Source: an uncultured Actinomycetes bacterium (GTDB lineage Bacteria; Actinomycetota; Thermoleophilia; Solirubrobacterales; Solirubrobacteraceae). Taken from it: a DNA stretch of 6,412 nt. A program made the translations under genes and the position numbers. Below the pieces are notes generated by a model. That model saw only the letters and a list, made by a program, of their open reading frames with translations, ran no database searches and was not told the origin of the DNA. Shown one piece after another: positions 1-6,015 of this stretch (its first letter is position 1; every line of letters starts with the position of its first letter). Location of the stretch: positions 1-6,412 of the forward strand of contig CALAQT010000398.1 in NCBI GenBank assembly GCA_937888775.1, read 5' to 3'.

Positions 1-351
1 GACTCGAGAATCTCAGTGCTCTGAGCGAGCCCGACCGCTTCCCTGCTTCCGTTGCAACGCAGGGCCGTCGGCGGCGCCGGCGAGAAACCTGCTGGTGGCG
101 ACAAGCAGGGCGCTCGACTCTTGGGCTGAGATACCCGCGGTGAGGTGGTCGCGCTACTCAGCTCGGAGCGTTGCGACACGAGTGCGACCGTTCCGACGCG
201 GTCCGGCGAGGGCGCCGGTCGCTCGTTCGCCGGCCAATGCGGGAGCGTCGGGGCGACATGCGACGGCCGGCGGGGTCAAATACTGATGCTCGGCTCGGAA
301 AGGAGGCGCGATGGGTTCTCAGGTCTGCTGGCTGGCGCCGGCCGCGTGTGC
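1..351. other. No supported gene; region downstream of the response regulator
   Basis: This stretch follows the response-regulator stop on the minus strand. The short open frames here look like no known protein. A 5-bp hairpin (CTCAG/CTGAG, 12-25) is present but has no T-tract, so I do not call a terminator. A strong Shine-Dalgarno-like AAAGGAGG (about 299-306) precedes an ATG at 311, but the frame it opens runs antisense through the response regulator and has no recognisable product. Confidence 0.5.
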
Positions 352-1044
352 TCAGCGTTGGCTGTTCGTGCGAGTGTCGCTCTCTGCGGTCGCGATCCGG
401 TATCCAACGCCGGGGGTGGTTTGGATGACTTGGGGGTCTCCGAGTTTGCGTCTGAGCCGGGCGATCGTGACCCTCACCGTGTTGGTGAAGGGGTCGGTGT
501 TCTCATCCCAGGCTTGCTCGAGGAGTCGCTCTGGGCTCAGGCCGCCGGGACTGGCTCTGAGCAGGGCCTCGAGTACGGCGCGTTCCTTGGCCGAGAGGTC
601 GATCGCGCGTCCGCCGCGGGTGACGGCTCCTGTGAGCAGGTCGAGCTCGACTCCGGCCCCGCGCAAGGTTCGGCTGTGCGCGGTGGGCTTGCGTCGAGCG
701 AGAGCGCGGACTCGGAGGACGAGCTCGGGGAAGTGGAAGGGTTTGGGCAGGTAGTCATCTGCGCCGAGCGCGAGTCCCGTGACCCGGTCGTTGGGGGTGC
801 CGGCGGCGGTGAGCATCAGGATCATCGCCGGGTCTTCTGTGCCGGTGATCATTTGGCAGAGGATGTCGCCGTGGATTCCGGGGAGGTCGCGGTCCAGCAC
901 GACGACGTCGTAGGGGTTGAGGTTGAGCTTGGCGGCGGCTTCGTGCCCGTCGTAGGCGACGTCGACGGCGATCCCCTGGTCGCGCAGCCCTTCGGCGATC
1001 GTGTTCGCCAACCTGGGCGCGTCCTCGACGACCAGGACCCTCAT
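352..1044 (-). CDS. OmpR/PhoB-family two-component response regulator
   Basis: A cytoplasmic DNA-binding response regulator of 230 aa, the usual length for the family. The N-terminal receiver (about residues 1-118) has all the phosphorylation landmarks: acidic pair E7-D8, phospho-acceptor D51 in VVVLDRDLPG, T79 in MLTAA and K101 in LPKPF. The C-terminal winged-helix output domain (about 127-217) ends with the typical ARLRRKLGDP recognition-helix region and a TTPGVGYRI wing. The frame stays open upstream of ATG 1044, but this ATG begins the canonical MRVLVVEDAP receiver start, and it overlaps the kinase stop as ATGA, which fixes the start and implies translational coupling. Kinase-then-regulator is the reverse of the order I usually expect, which fits a second receiver remnant lying upstream of the kinase. 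The likely partner is the adjacent kinase. Likely targets are its own operon and the divergent lipoprotein/adaptor operon (inference). Confidence 0.95.
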   Translation of the reverse strand: MRVLVVEDAPRLANTIAEGLRDQGIAVDVAYDGHEAAAKLNLNPYDVVVLDRDLPGIHGDILCQMITGTEDPAMILMLTAAGTPNDRVTGLALGADDYLPKPFHFPELVLRVRALARRKPTAHSRTLRGAGVELDLLTGAVTRGGRAIDLSAKERAVLEALLRASPGGLSPERLLEQAWDENTDPFTNTVRVTIARLRRKLGDPQVIQTTPGVGYRIATAESDTRTNSQR

Positions 1045-2258
1045 ACGAATGAGGTCGCGGTTTGCGCGACGGTCGCGCCTGGGAGCGTGATCTGAACCCG
1101 GAGCCCGCCGTTGGGGCGGGCGTGCAACTCGAGCCCGCCGCCGTGCGCGGCGGCGACTGCGGCGACGATTGAGAGCCCGAGCCCGTACCCGTTCTGTGAG
1201 CCGGTGCGCTCGGTGCCCAAGCGCCGGAACGGCTGGATGAGCTGCGCGACCGCGCCTTGGTCCAGGGCCGGGCCGCCGCTCTCGACGACCAGCCGCGCAA
1301 TCTGCCTGTCGGCCTCGCATGCAACATTGATGAGGCCGTGCGGCTGGTTATGGCGCACCGCGTTCTCGATCACGTTGTCGACCATCCTTGCCAGCAGCGT
1401 CTCGCTGCCCATCACCCGAACCGGAGCCAGGGATGTGTGCAGCTCAATCTGCTTGGCCGCGATCGCCTCGCCGCGGGCCGCGAGCGCGTCGCTGGCGAGT
1501 TGCGCCAGCGACACGGGTGCCCGCTCGCCGAGTTCGCCGTGCTGCGCGCGCGCGAGCACGAGGAAGCTCTCCAGCAGCCGGTCGGCCTGGTCGAGGTCCT
1601 CACGCAAGTTCGCATCGAGCGCCTGTAGCTGCGGCGGCACCCGGGGTTTGGCGATCGCGACGTCGAGCGTGGCGCGCATCGTCGTAAGCGGCGTGCGCAA
1701 CTCGTGCGAAGCGTTGGCGACGAACCGCCGTTGAGCGTCAAACGCCGCCTCCAGCCGCGCCAACAGCCCGTCGATCGTGTCCGCGAGCCCTCTCAGCTCA
1801 TCCCGCGGTCCCCGCATCGCCAGCCGTTCATGGAGATTGCTGTCCGAGATCTGCTGAGCCGCAGCGGTGATCGTGCGCAGCGGCCTGAGCACCCGTCCGG
1901 CGACCACCCAGCCAAGCAGCATCGAGGCGAGCGCCATGACCCCTAAGGCGATCCCTGACTCGGTCACCAGCTGGTGCAGGTCAGCAATCCGCTGGTCGTG
2001 ACGAATGACCAGCTCCGCACCGGGGCCGATGCGTGACTGCAGCACGCCTTGGACCTGCGGCGACAGCCGAGCGCGGAGTGTCAGGGTAGGGGGCCTGATG
2101 CTGGCGTGCGCGACGAGCGCGTAGGTGATCGCCAACAGCCCCGCGCCGCAGGCTAAGAACAGCCCGCCGTAGAGCAGCGTCAACCGCCAGCGGACAGTTG
2201 TCTGCGGGTGACCGAGCCGAAACAGCAAGCGAGCGAGTTTTCGCATCACGCTCATCAT
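1041..2258 (-). CDS. Membrane sensor histidine kinase (HAMP-HisKA-HATPase_c)
   Basis: A 405-aa sensor kinase that should autophosphorylate on a histidine and pass phosphate to the neighbouring regulator. Visible order: basic N-terminus, membrane segment about 25-50, a short extracytoplasmic loop of only about 50 residues, a second membrane segment about 101-122, HAMP linker about 118-172, dimerisation/phospho-acceptor helix with H185 in ANASHELRTPL, N-box about 291-303 (DNVIENAVRHN), a G1-like VVESGGPALD (about 324-333), and the G2 box NGYGLGLS (356-363). The small sensing loop suggests detection within or close to the membrane, as in envelope-stress or drug-sensing kinases (inference). ATG 2258 overlaps the stop of the upstream receiver stub as ATGA; ATG 2255 or 2246 are alternatives, as no strong ribosome site separates them. 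All key catalytic residues are present, so it is probably functional. Confidence 0.95.
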   Translation of the reverse strand: MMSVMRKLARLLFRLGHPQTTVRWRLTLLYGGLFLACGAGLLAITYALVAHASIRPPTLTLRARLSPQVQGVLQSRIGPGAELVIRHDQRIADLHQLVTESGIALGVMALASMLLGWVVAGRVLRPLRTITAAAQQISDSNLHERLAMRGPRDELRGLADTIDGLLARLEAAFDAQRRFVANASHELRTPLTTMRATLDVAIAKPRVPPQLQALDANLREDLDQADRLLESFLVLARAQHGELGERAPVSLAQLASDALAARGEAIAAKQIELHTSLAPVRVMGSETLLARMVDNVIENAVRHNQPHGLINVACEADRQIARLVVESGGPALDQGAVAQLIQPFRRLGTERTGSQNGYGLGLSIVAAVAAAHGGGLELHARPNGGLRVQITLPGATVAQTATSFV

Positions 2259-2608
2259 CGCTCGCCGGCTCCACAGAGGCCCCGAGTTCTCGCCGCAGCC
2301 GCCGCGATCCGCGGACGATCACCGACCAGCCAAGCGCACCTCGCAGCTTCCCGGCAATCAACGACGGCGCGCGCCGCCCTAAGCATCAGCACAAAGCTTC
2401 GATAGCCGGGGGCGGCCAGCTGCCGGCAGACCTCATCACCGTGGACGATCGGGGCGTCCGATTCCAGGACGACCACGCCCGAGCTGGCGCGCGATGTATT
2501 GGCCCGGCCGCGAAGCCCGTCGAGTGCGAGGTCGGCCATCCTCTCGCAGCGCATGCTCGCCCCGCTGGCGGTCAGCGGCGAATGATCTTCTGCCACCAGC
2601 ACTCTCAT
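2255..2608 (-). pseudogene. Degenerate receiver-only response-regulator remnant
   Basis: A 117-codon frame beginning MRVLVAEDHSPL, clearly homologous to the intact downstream regulator up to about residue 80 (VVVLESDAPIVHGDEVCRQL, then FVLML). Key positions are altered: the phospho-acceptor Asp is Glu (E49), the conserved Thr after the fourth strand is Arg (R77), and the LGADDY and KPF motifs are missing. Similarity fades after residue 82 and there is no winged-helix output domain. In the next frame (about 2290-2320) a RRLRRELG string resembles the end of an OmpR recognition helix, so an internal deletion joining receiver to output tail is possible (inference). The start is supported by the family's MRVLV beginning and a purine-rich GAGAGAAG upstream. 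The stop overlaps the kinase ATG. I call it a pseudogene, but a translated phospho-mimic receiver stub, or a leader that couples translation to the kinase, cannot be excluded. Confidence 0.7.
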
Positions 2609-2705
2609 CTCGCTTCTCTCGCGCACAAAGCTCGTTTCGTCGGAGCGCGGCTGCGGGATCTGCGTTCCGCACCGGCGTCTGGCGGCCACGATGACCGTTG
2701 GCACA

Positions 2706-2724
2706 TAACAGCGAGTTAACAGCG
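2706..2724. promoter_or_regulatory. Candidate OmpR/PhoB-type operator: TAACAGCG direct repeat
   Basis: TAACAGCG occurs at 2706-2713 and again at 2717-2724, start-to-start 11 bases. A 7-base unit plus 4-base spacer is the classical arrangement bound by tandem OmpR/PhoB-type regulators. A weaker third copy, TAACACGG, sits at 2736-2743. Its place in the divergent region fits autoregulation and control of the lipoprotein/adaptor operon. The repeat is seen; binding by the adjacent regulator is inferred. Confidence 0.5.
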
Positions 2725-2728
2725 TTCA

Positions 2729-2745
2729 CGCCGTGTAACACGGCG
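2729..2745. repeat. 17-base palindrome in the divergent control region
   Basis: CGCCGTGT-A-ACACGGCG has perfect 8-base arms around one central base. It lies 4 bases after the direct repeats. It could be a dimeric-regulator operator or a hairpin in the 5' leader of the plus-strand transcript. Confidence 0.5.
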
Positions 2746-2832
2746 CGTCGTACAACCCTCTCGGCGCAAGGCAGAACCCAACCCGCCACGCAGATTGCGG
2801 ACCCCCACGGCCGCGACAGCAGCAGCCAGCCC

Positions 2833-2840
2833 AGAGAGGA
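2833..2840 (+). promoter_or_regulatory. Ribosome binding site of the lipoprotein gene
   Basis: AGAGAGGA lies 7 bases before ATG 2848. It decides the start of the lipoprotein gene, whose N-terminal region before the hydrophobic core is unusually long. Confidence 0.7.
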
Positions 2841-2847
2841 ATAGCCA

Positions 2848-3465
2848 ATGACACCCAAACCCATCACCCGCGTCCATTCCCCCCATGGCTCGCGAGCGCC
2901 GACCGAGCGGACGCCCAACGATCACCCCGCCGGCCGGGCGCTCTCCGTCGGGCTCGCCGTGTTGGCCTGCGCGATCACGATCGCCGCGTGCGGATCCTCG
3001 AGCAAGCCGCACAGCACCGGCAGCTCCGCGTACAACGCCGACCTCAAGGTCGCCCAGTGCATGCGCTCACACGGCGTCTCAAACTTCCCCGATCCTAGTG
3101 CGGCCGTAGCAGGGCAGGGCGCAGGAGGATTCTCGATTCAGACCCCCGCCGGCAGCTCCTCGGTCATGATCAACGGGGTCAGCGTTGGCGGGCCCGCCTA
3201 CACGGCCGCGGCGAAAACCTGTCACCTGTCGGGTGCTGCCGGCGGCCAACCGGTGTCTGAGGCCGAACAGCAGGGGATGATCGCCAAGGCGCACTGCATC
3301 CGGACGCACGGCGTCCCGAACTTCCCCGACCCGTTCTTCGGCGGTGGCGGCGGGATCGGGTTCAAGCGCCCGGCCGGGTACAACCCCCAAGCACCCGCCG
3401 TCGTGCAGGCCGCGAAGGCGTGCGCCAGCGTCGGCACGGCGATCCCAGGGGCGGGGGTCGGCTGA
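2848..3465 (+). CDS. Putative lipoprotein with duplicated CxRxHGVxNFPDP domain
   Basis: A 205-aa exported protein. The signal region has a long polar N-terminus (about 1-30), a hydrophobic core (about 31-46) and a lipobox-like TIAAC with C48 as the likely lipidated cysteine, followed by a Ser-rich tether. The mature part is an internal duplication: C71-MRSHGVSNFPDP and C150-IRTHGVPNFPDP, each followed after 42-54 residues by a second cysteine in a similar context (AAAKTC at 125, QAAKAC at 192). Each repeat could therefore form one disulfide (inference). I recognise this motif type from actinobacterial lipoproteins encoded beside adaptor/ABC exporters but know of no proven function. The ribosome site supports ATG 2848. 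It precedes the adaptor gene by about 60 bases, probably in one operon, and is divergent from the two-component genes. It appears intact. Confidence 0.85.
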   Translation: MTPKPITRVHSPHGSRAPTERTPNDHPAGRALSVGLAVLACAITIAACGSSSKPHSTGSSAYNADLKVAQCMRSHGVSNFPDPSAAVAGQGAGGFSIQTPAGSSSVMINGVSVGGPAYTAAAKTCHLSGAAGGQPVSEAEQQGMIAKAHCIRTHGVPNFPDPFFGGGGGIGFKRPAGYNPQAPAVVQAAKACASVGTAIPGAGVG

Positions 3466-3525
3466 CATGCCGGGCATCCCACCCCGTCTTCAAGCGCGAC
3501 TCGCGCGCGCTTGGCTGGGCTCGTG

Positions 3526-4611
3526 ATGAGATCGGCTTTCAGCTCTCGGCGCCGGCGTCGCCTCGCCGCCGGGCTCGCGCTGGTCCTCGTCGTGGCGGTG
3601 GTGGTCGGCGTCGTGTTGAGCGCCGGCTCGGGCGCGCCGAAGCCGGCGAGCAGCGCGCGCAGCACCTCGGGCGCGACAACCGTCGAGCGGCGGGATCTGG
3701 TCGAGACCGACACCGAGTCGGGCACGCTCGGCTACGCGAACCCGCAGACGGTGTATGACCGGCTGAGCGGGACGATCACCTGGCTGCCAAGCGTCGGGCA
3801 GGTGATCGAGTTCTGGCAAACGTTGTTCGAGGTGGACAGCGAGCCGGTGATCCTGATGAACGGGACACGGCCCGCGTACCGCGACCTGAGCGCCTCTGAC
3901 ACCGCCGGTCAGGACATCCTGCAGCTCAACCGCAACCTCGTCGATCTCGGCTTCGATCCAGCTGGGATCGTGGTCGACGACGAATGGCAGGCGGCGACCA
4001 CCGCCGGGGTCGATTCGCTGCAGGCGTCGCTGGTCGAGACCGAGACGGGCACCCTGGCGCTCGGGCAGATCGTGTTCCTGCCCGGCGATCAGCTGATCTC
4101 GACTGTCGACGCGACGGTCGGCTCGACCAGCGGCAGCGCCGGCAGCCAATCCTCCTCGGCCAACGCCAGCACACCCGCGGCCGCGGCCAGCCCCGAGTTC
4201 GTGGGTCTGACGAGCACCGCCGCACCACGCGACTCAACGACCGCGACCTCAACATCCGCGTCTCCGACCACCACCTCAACCACTACTCCAACGACGACGA
4301 CGAACCTGAGGAAGACCAAGACGTCCAAGCCGACGTCGGTGCGCAAGCCAACCAGCTCCAGCAGCTCGCAAACGCTTGAGGGGCTGACCGCGCTGTTGAA
4401 GGCCGAGGCGGCCCAGCTGAAGGCCGCGACCGCTGCGCTGAAGGCCGCGAAATCCTCCACCACCAGCAGCGCTCACTCCAGCTCATCGAAGAGCAGCTCG
4501 TCCTCGTCGAAGTCGTCGAGCAGCTCGTCGTCTGGCAGCGGCGGGAGCGCCTCGGCGATGAACACGGTGCTGTCCAGGGTGGTGCATGCTCATGCGCGGC
4601 GAGGACTACGC
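3526..4611 (+). pseudogene. 3'-truncated HlyD/MacA-like adaptor with peptidoglycan-binding domain
   Basis: This is the N-terminal part of a membrane-fusion (periplasmic adaptor-like) protein of an ABC/MacAB-type exporter. Numbering from ATG 3526: basic stretch 8-12, one membrane anchor about 13-32, a beta-rich lipoyl-like part containing GTITWLPSVGQV (about 82-93) and EVDSEPVILMNGT, then a peptidoglycan-binding-like domain (about 129-185, from DILQLNRNLVDLGF to TGTLALGQIVFLPG). A Thr/Ser/Lys-rich linker follows, with a short heptad coil (LKAEAAQLKAATAALKAAK) and a poly-Ser tract. TTG 3511 and GTG 3523 are alternative starts; no strong ribosome site decides. The remaining barrel/membrane-proximal part is missing: near 4560-4612 the frame passes without a stop into IS110 transposase sequence, and the merged frame ends at 5298. 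The gene is thus truncated and probably non-functional, or it encodes a chimera. The usual downstream ABC ATPase and permease are not in the window. Confidence 0.75.
4396..4557 (+). repeat. Heptad (21-base) repeat and Ser-rich low-complexity tract in the adaptor linker
   Basis: CTGAAGGCCGCGA recurs exactly at 4417-4429 and 4438-4450, with a near copy starting at 4396. The 21-base period equals one coiled-coil heptad. It is followed by AGC/TCG/TCC/TCA-encoded serines interspersed with lysine (about 4456-4540). In adaptor proteins of this class such segments link the anchor part to the barrel. Low-complexity DNA may also favour recombination, and the gene breaks just after it. Confidence 0.7.
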
Positions 4612-5200
4612 GCACCAGACCTCTGGCCCGACTGGGAGATCCCCAAGCGCGTGCTGATCCACCCGGCTTGGCAGACCAAGGTCACCCAACGTCTGCGGCG
4701 AACCGAGACCGATGTCCGGGTGCAGATCGCGCGCGACATGATCGGCCGGATCCGGGAGCTGACCCGCACGATCACCCAGCTCTACGAGCAGCTCACCGGC
4801 CTCGTGAAGCAGGCCGCGCCGCAGCTGCTGGCAGAACGAGGCCTGGGCGTGCTGATCGCCGCCAAGCTGATCGGCGAGATCGCCGGGATCGACCGCTTCA
4901 CCAGCGACGCGCAACTCGCGCGCATCTCCGGATGCGCCCCGATCCCCGTCTCATCCGGACGCACCGACCGCCACCGCCTCGATCCCGGGCGGCAACCGCC
5001 AACTCAACCACGCCTTCCACATGCTCGCCCTCACCAAAATCATCCACGACCCCCGGACCGCGGTCTACATCGCCAAACAACGCAAGAACGGCAAGACCAA
5101 CAGAGAAGCGATCCGCAGCCTCAAACGCCACCTCGTCCGAGGCGTCTACCACCTACTCCGCAACCCCGAGCGCGTTCCCACGACCATCTGCTTGACATAG
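4612..5200 (+). pseudogene. IS110-family transposase, 5'-truncated and frameshifted
   Basis: Similarity to IS110-family transposases (DEDD, bridge-RNA-guided recombinases) begins near DLWPDWEIPKRVL (about 4615) and covers the linker helices (QIARDMIGRIRELTRTI) and the C-terminal Transposase_20-type domain: GLGVLIAAKLIGEIAGIDRF, then ISGCAPIPVSSGRTDRHRL with the conserved Ser-Ser-Gly that holds the catalytic serine. After RHRLDP the frame shifts by one base in the CCCGGGCGGC run (4984-4993). In the new frame the protein continues as GGNRQLNHAFHMLALTKIIHD, through NGKTNREAIRSLKRHL, to ICLT and a TAG at 5198-5200. The N-terminal RuvC-like DEDD half is entirely missing, so it cannot be an active transposase. 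No separate start codon is evident, because the frame is fused to the adaptor upstream. Confidence 0.85.
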
Positions 5201-5224
5201 GAGGCTTGCGCGAACCGAGGTCTC

Positions 5225-5238
5225 GCCGGCGCGCCGGC
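5225..5238. repeat. 14-base perfect palindrome
   Basis: GCCGGCGCGCCGGC is its own reverse complement. It lies 25 bases after the transposase stop. Such GC palindromes arise easily in high-GC DNA, so significance is uncertain. Confidence 0.4.
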
Positions 5239-5242
5239 CGCT

Positions 5243-5272
5243 CACGAAACCGAGGACGAACTCGGTGTCGTG
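5243..5272. repeat. Hairpin: 12-base arms with one mismatch, 6-base loop
   Basis: CACGA-A-ACCGAG (5243-5254) pairs with CTCGGT-G-TCGTG (5261-5272) around the loop GACGAA, with a single A-G mismatch. It lies 42 bases after the transposase stop, where a transcription-terminating or element-end structure could sit. No T-tract follows, so it is not a typical intrinsic terminator. Confidence 0.5.
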
Positions 5273-5981
5273 ATTTGCAGGACCGCGCCGCGCGGTAAGC
5301 ACTCCAGCGCTTGCAACTCTGCCGGCCCAGCGAGCACCAGCCCGAGATTGCGGAAGGCTGCGCCGTGGTTTGCCACTGTGCCTCGCTCTGGAACACCAGG
5401 AGTCACGCCGACCGACCCGGCAACGGTTGCCCTTCCGCGCCGGCGAGCACTCTGGCGCCGTCGACCGGGCAGGTCAGCTCCGCTGTTAGCCAGGTTCACG
5501 CTGGCTGCAAGCAGAAGAGCGGCAGTGTCAGCTCCGTCGACCAGACTGCCGCTCCTGGTGCATCTCGACCGTCTCATCAGCTCCGCCGCCGGCCCGCTTC
5601 GGACTTCTCCTTTGCCGCTGAAGCGGCCACGCTGGGCGGCGACGTTGCGCTGCTCCAATAGGCGTGGAGGAGCCACGCTCGGGCCGGCTCGCGACGGCCG
5701 ACACAGACCTGCCTTCGTTGTCGTACGGGCATCTCGTCGGCGACTCCACGGGCCCTGCTTGGCGCGGATCTGGGGTCTGGCGGCGGCTTCTGCTTTTGCC
5801 GGGATCAGAGCGCCCGGCTCCCTTCCGCTCTCGCGTGCAAGCAGCGGCCACGAGCTCGGGGCGCTGGGACGAGCGCTTTGTCGCCATAGGCATCGTCCGC
5901 AACAGCGCTGTCCTGGCGATCGCGTTCGTGGCAAAGGAATCACCCCGTCCGGCGACCGCGCACGAGTGCTCGCCGTCGATA

Positions 5982-6015
5982 GCGATCACCCCGCGATCCG
6001 CGGCGCGGTGATCGC
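5982..6015. repeat. Nested hairpin-forming inverted repeat
   Basis: GCGATCACC (5982-5990) pairs with GGTGATCGC (6007-6015). Directly inside, CCGCG (5991-5995) pairs with CGCGG (5999-6003) around the loop ATC. Together they give a 14-bp stem with one 3-base bulge (6004-6006). It lies in the gene-poor segment, and no T-tract follows. Confidence 0.5.

Larger units (their letters stand above)
2609..2847. promoter_or_regulatory. Divergent intergenic control region
   Basis: About 240 bases separate the minus-strand two-component operon from the plus-strand lipoprotein/adaptor operon, so both promoters should lie here. I cannot point to a confident -35/-10 pair on either strand. The AT-richer core at 2704-2760 holds the direct repeats and palindrome listed separately and is the likely regulator-binding segment. 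Confidence 0.6.
4558..5240 (+). mobile_element. Remnant of an IS110-family insertion sequence (approximate ends)
   Basis: The segment holds the 3' half of an IS110-type transposase and perhaps a second small transposase scrap at 4558-4618 (frame two reads MLMRGEDYAHQT, which resembles IS110-type C-terminal tails from memory). IS110 elements lack terminal inverted repeats, so the ends cannot be set from sequence. The left end and the upstream non-coding part, where bridge RNA is encoded in the IS110 group, are gone. The element apparently replaced the distal part of the adaptor gene. Confidence 0.6.

Noticed and set aside
299..754. Strong AAAGGAGG site and ATG at 311 opening a 147-codon plus frame
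   Set aside because: The ribosome-site match is good, but the frame runs antisense through the response regulator and the product is unrecognisable; probably chance in high-GC DNA.
145..1095. Long plus-strand open frame (316 codons)
   Set aside because: It lies antisense to the intact response regulator with its conserved receiver and winged-helix motifs, and its translation resembles no family.
1111..1734. Plus-strand open frame across the kinase gene
   Set aside because: Shadow of the kinase, whose His, N and G boxes are clearly on the minus strand.
4089..4463. Minus-strand frame with a Val-rich hydrophobic stretch, like a membrane protein
   Set aside because: It is the antisense of the Thr/Ser-rich adaptor linker; ACC/ACG/ACT codons read in reverse give Val/Gly runs.
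4668..5195. Plus-strand 175-codon frame beside the transposase
   Set aside because: Out of frame with both transposase halves; composition (Arg, Pro, Asp, His) is that of a shadow frame.
5192..5197. Perfect TTGACA -35 box at the transposase stop, a possible outward promoter
   Set aside because: No -10-like hexamer lies at 15-19 bases downstream and there is no clear gene to drive.
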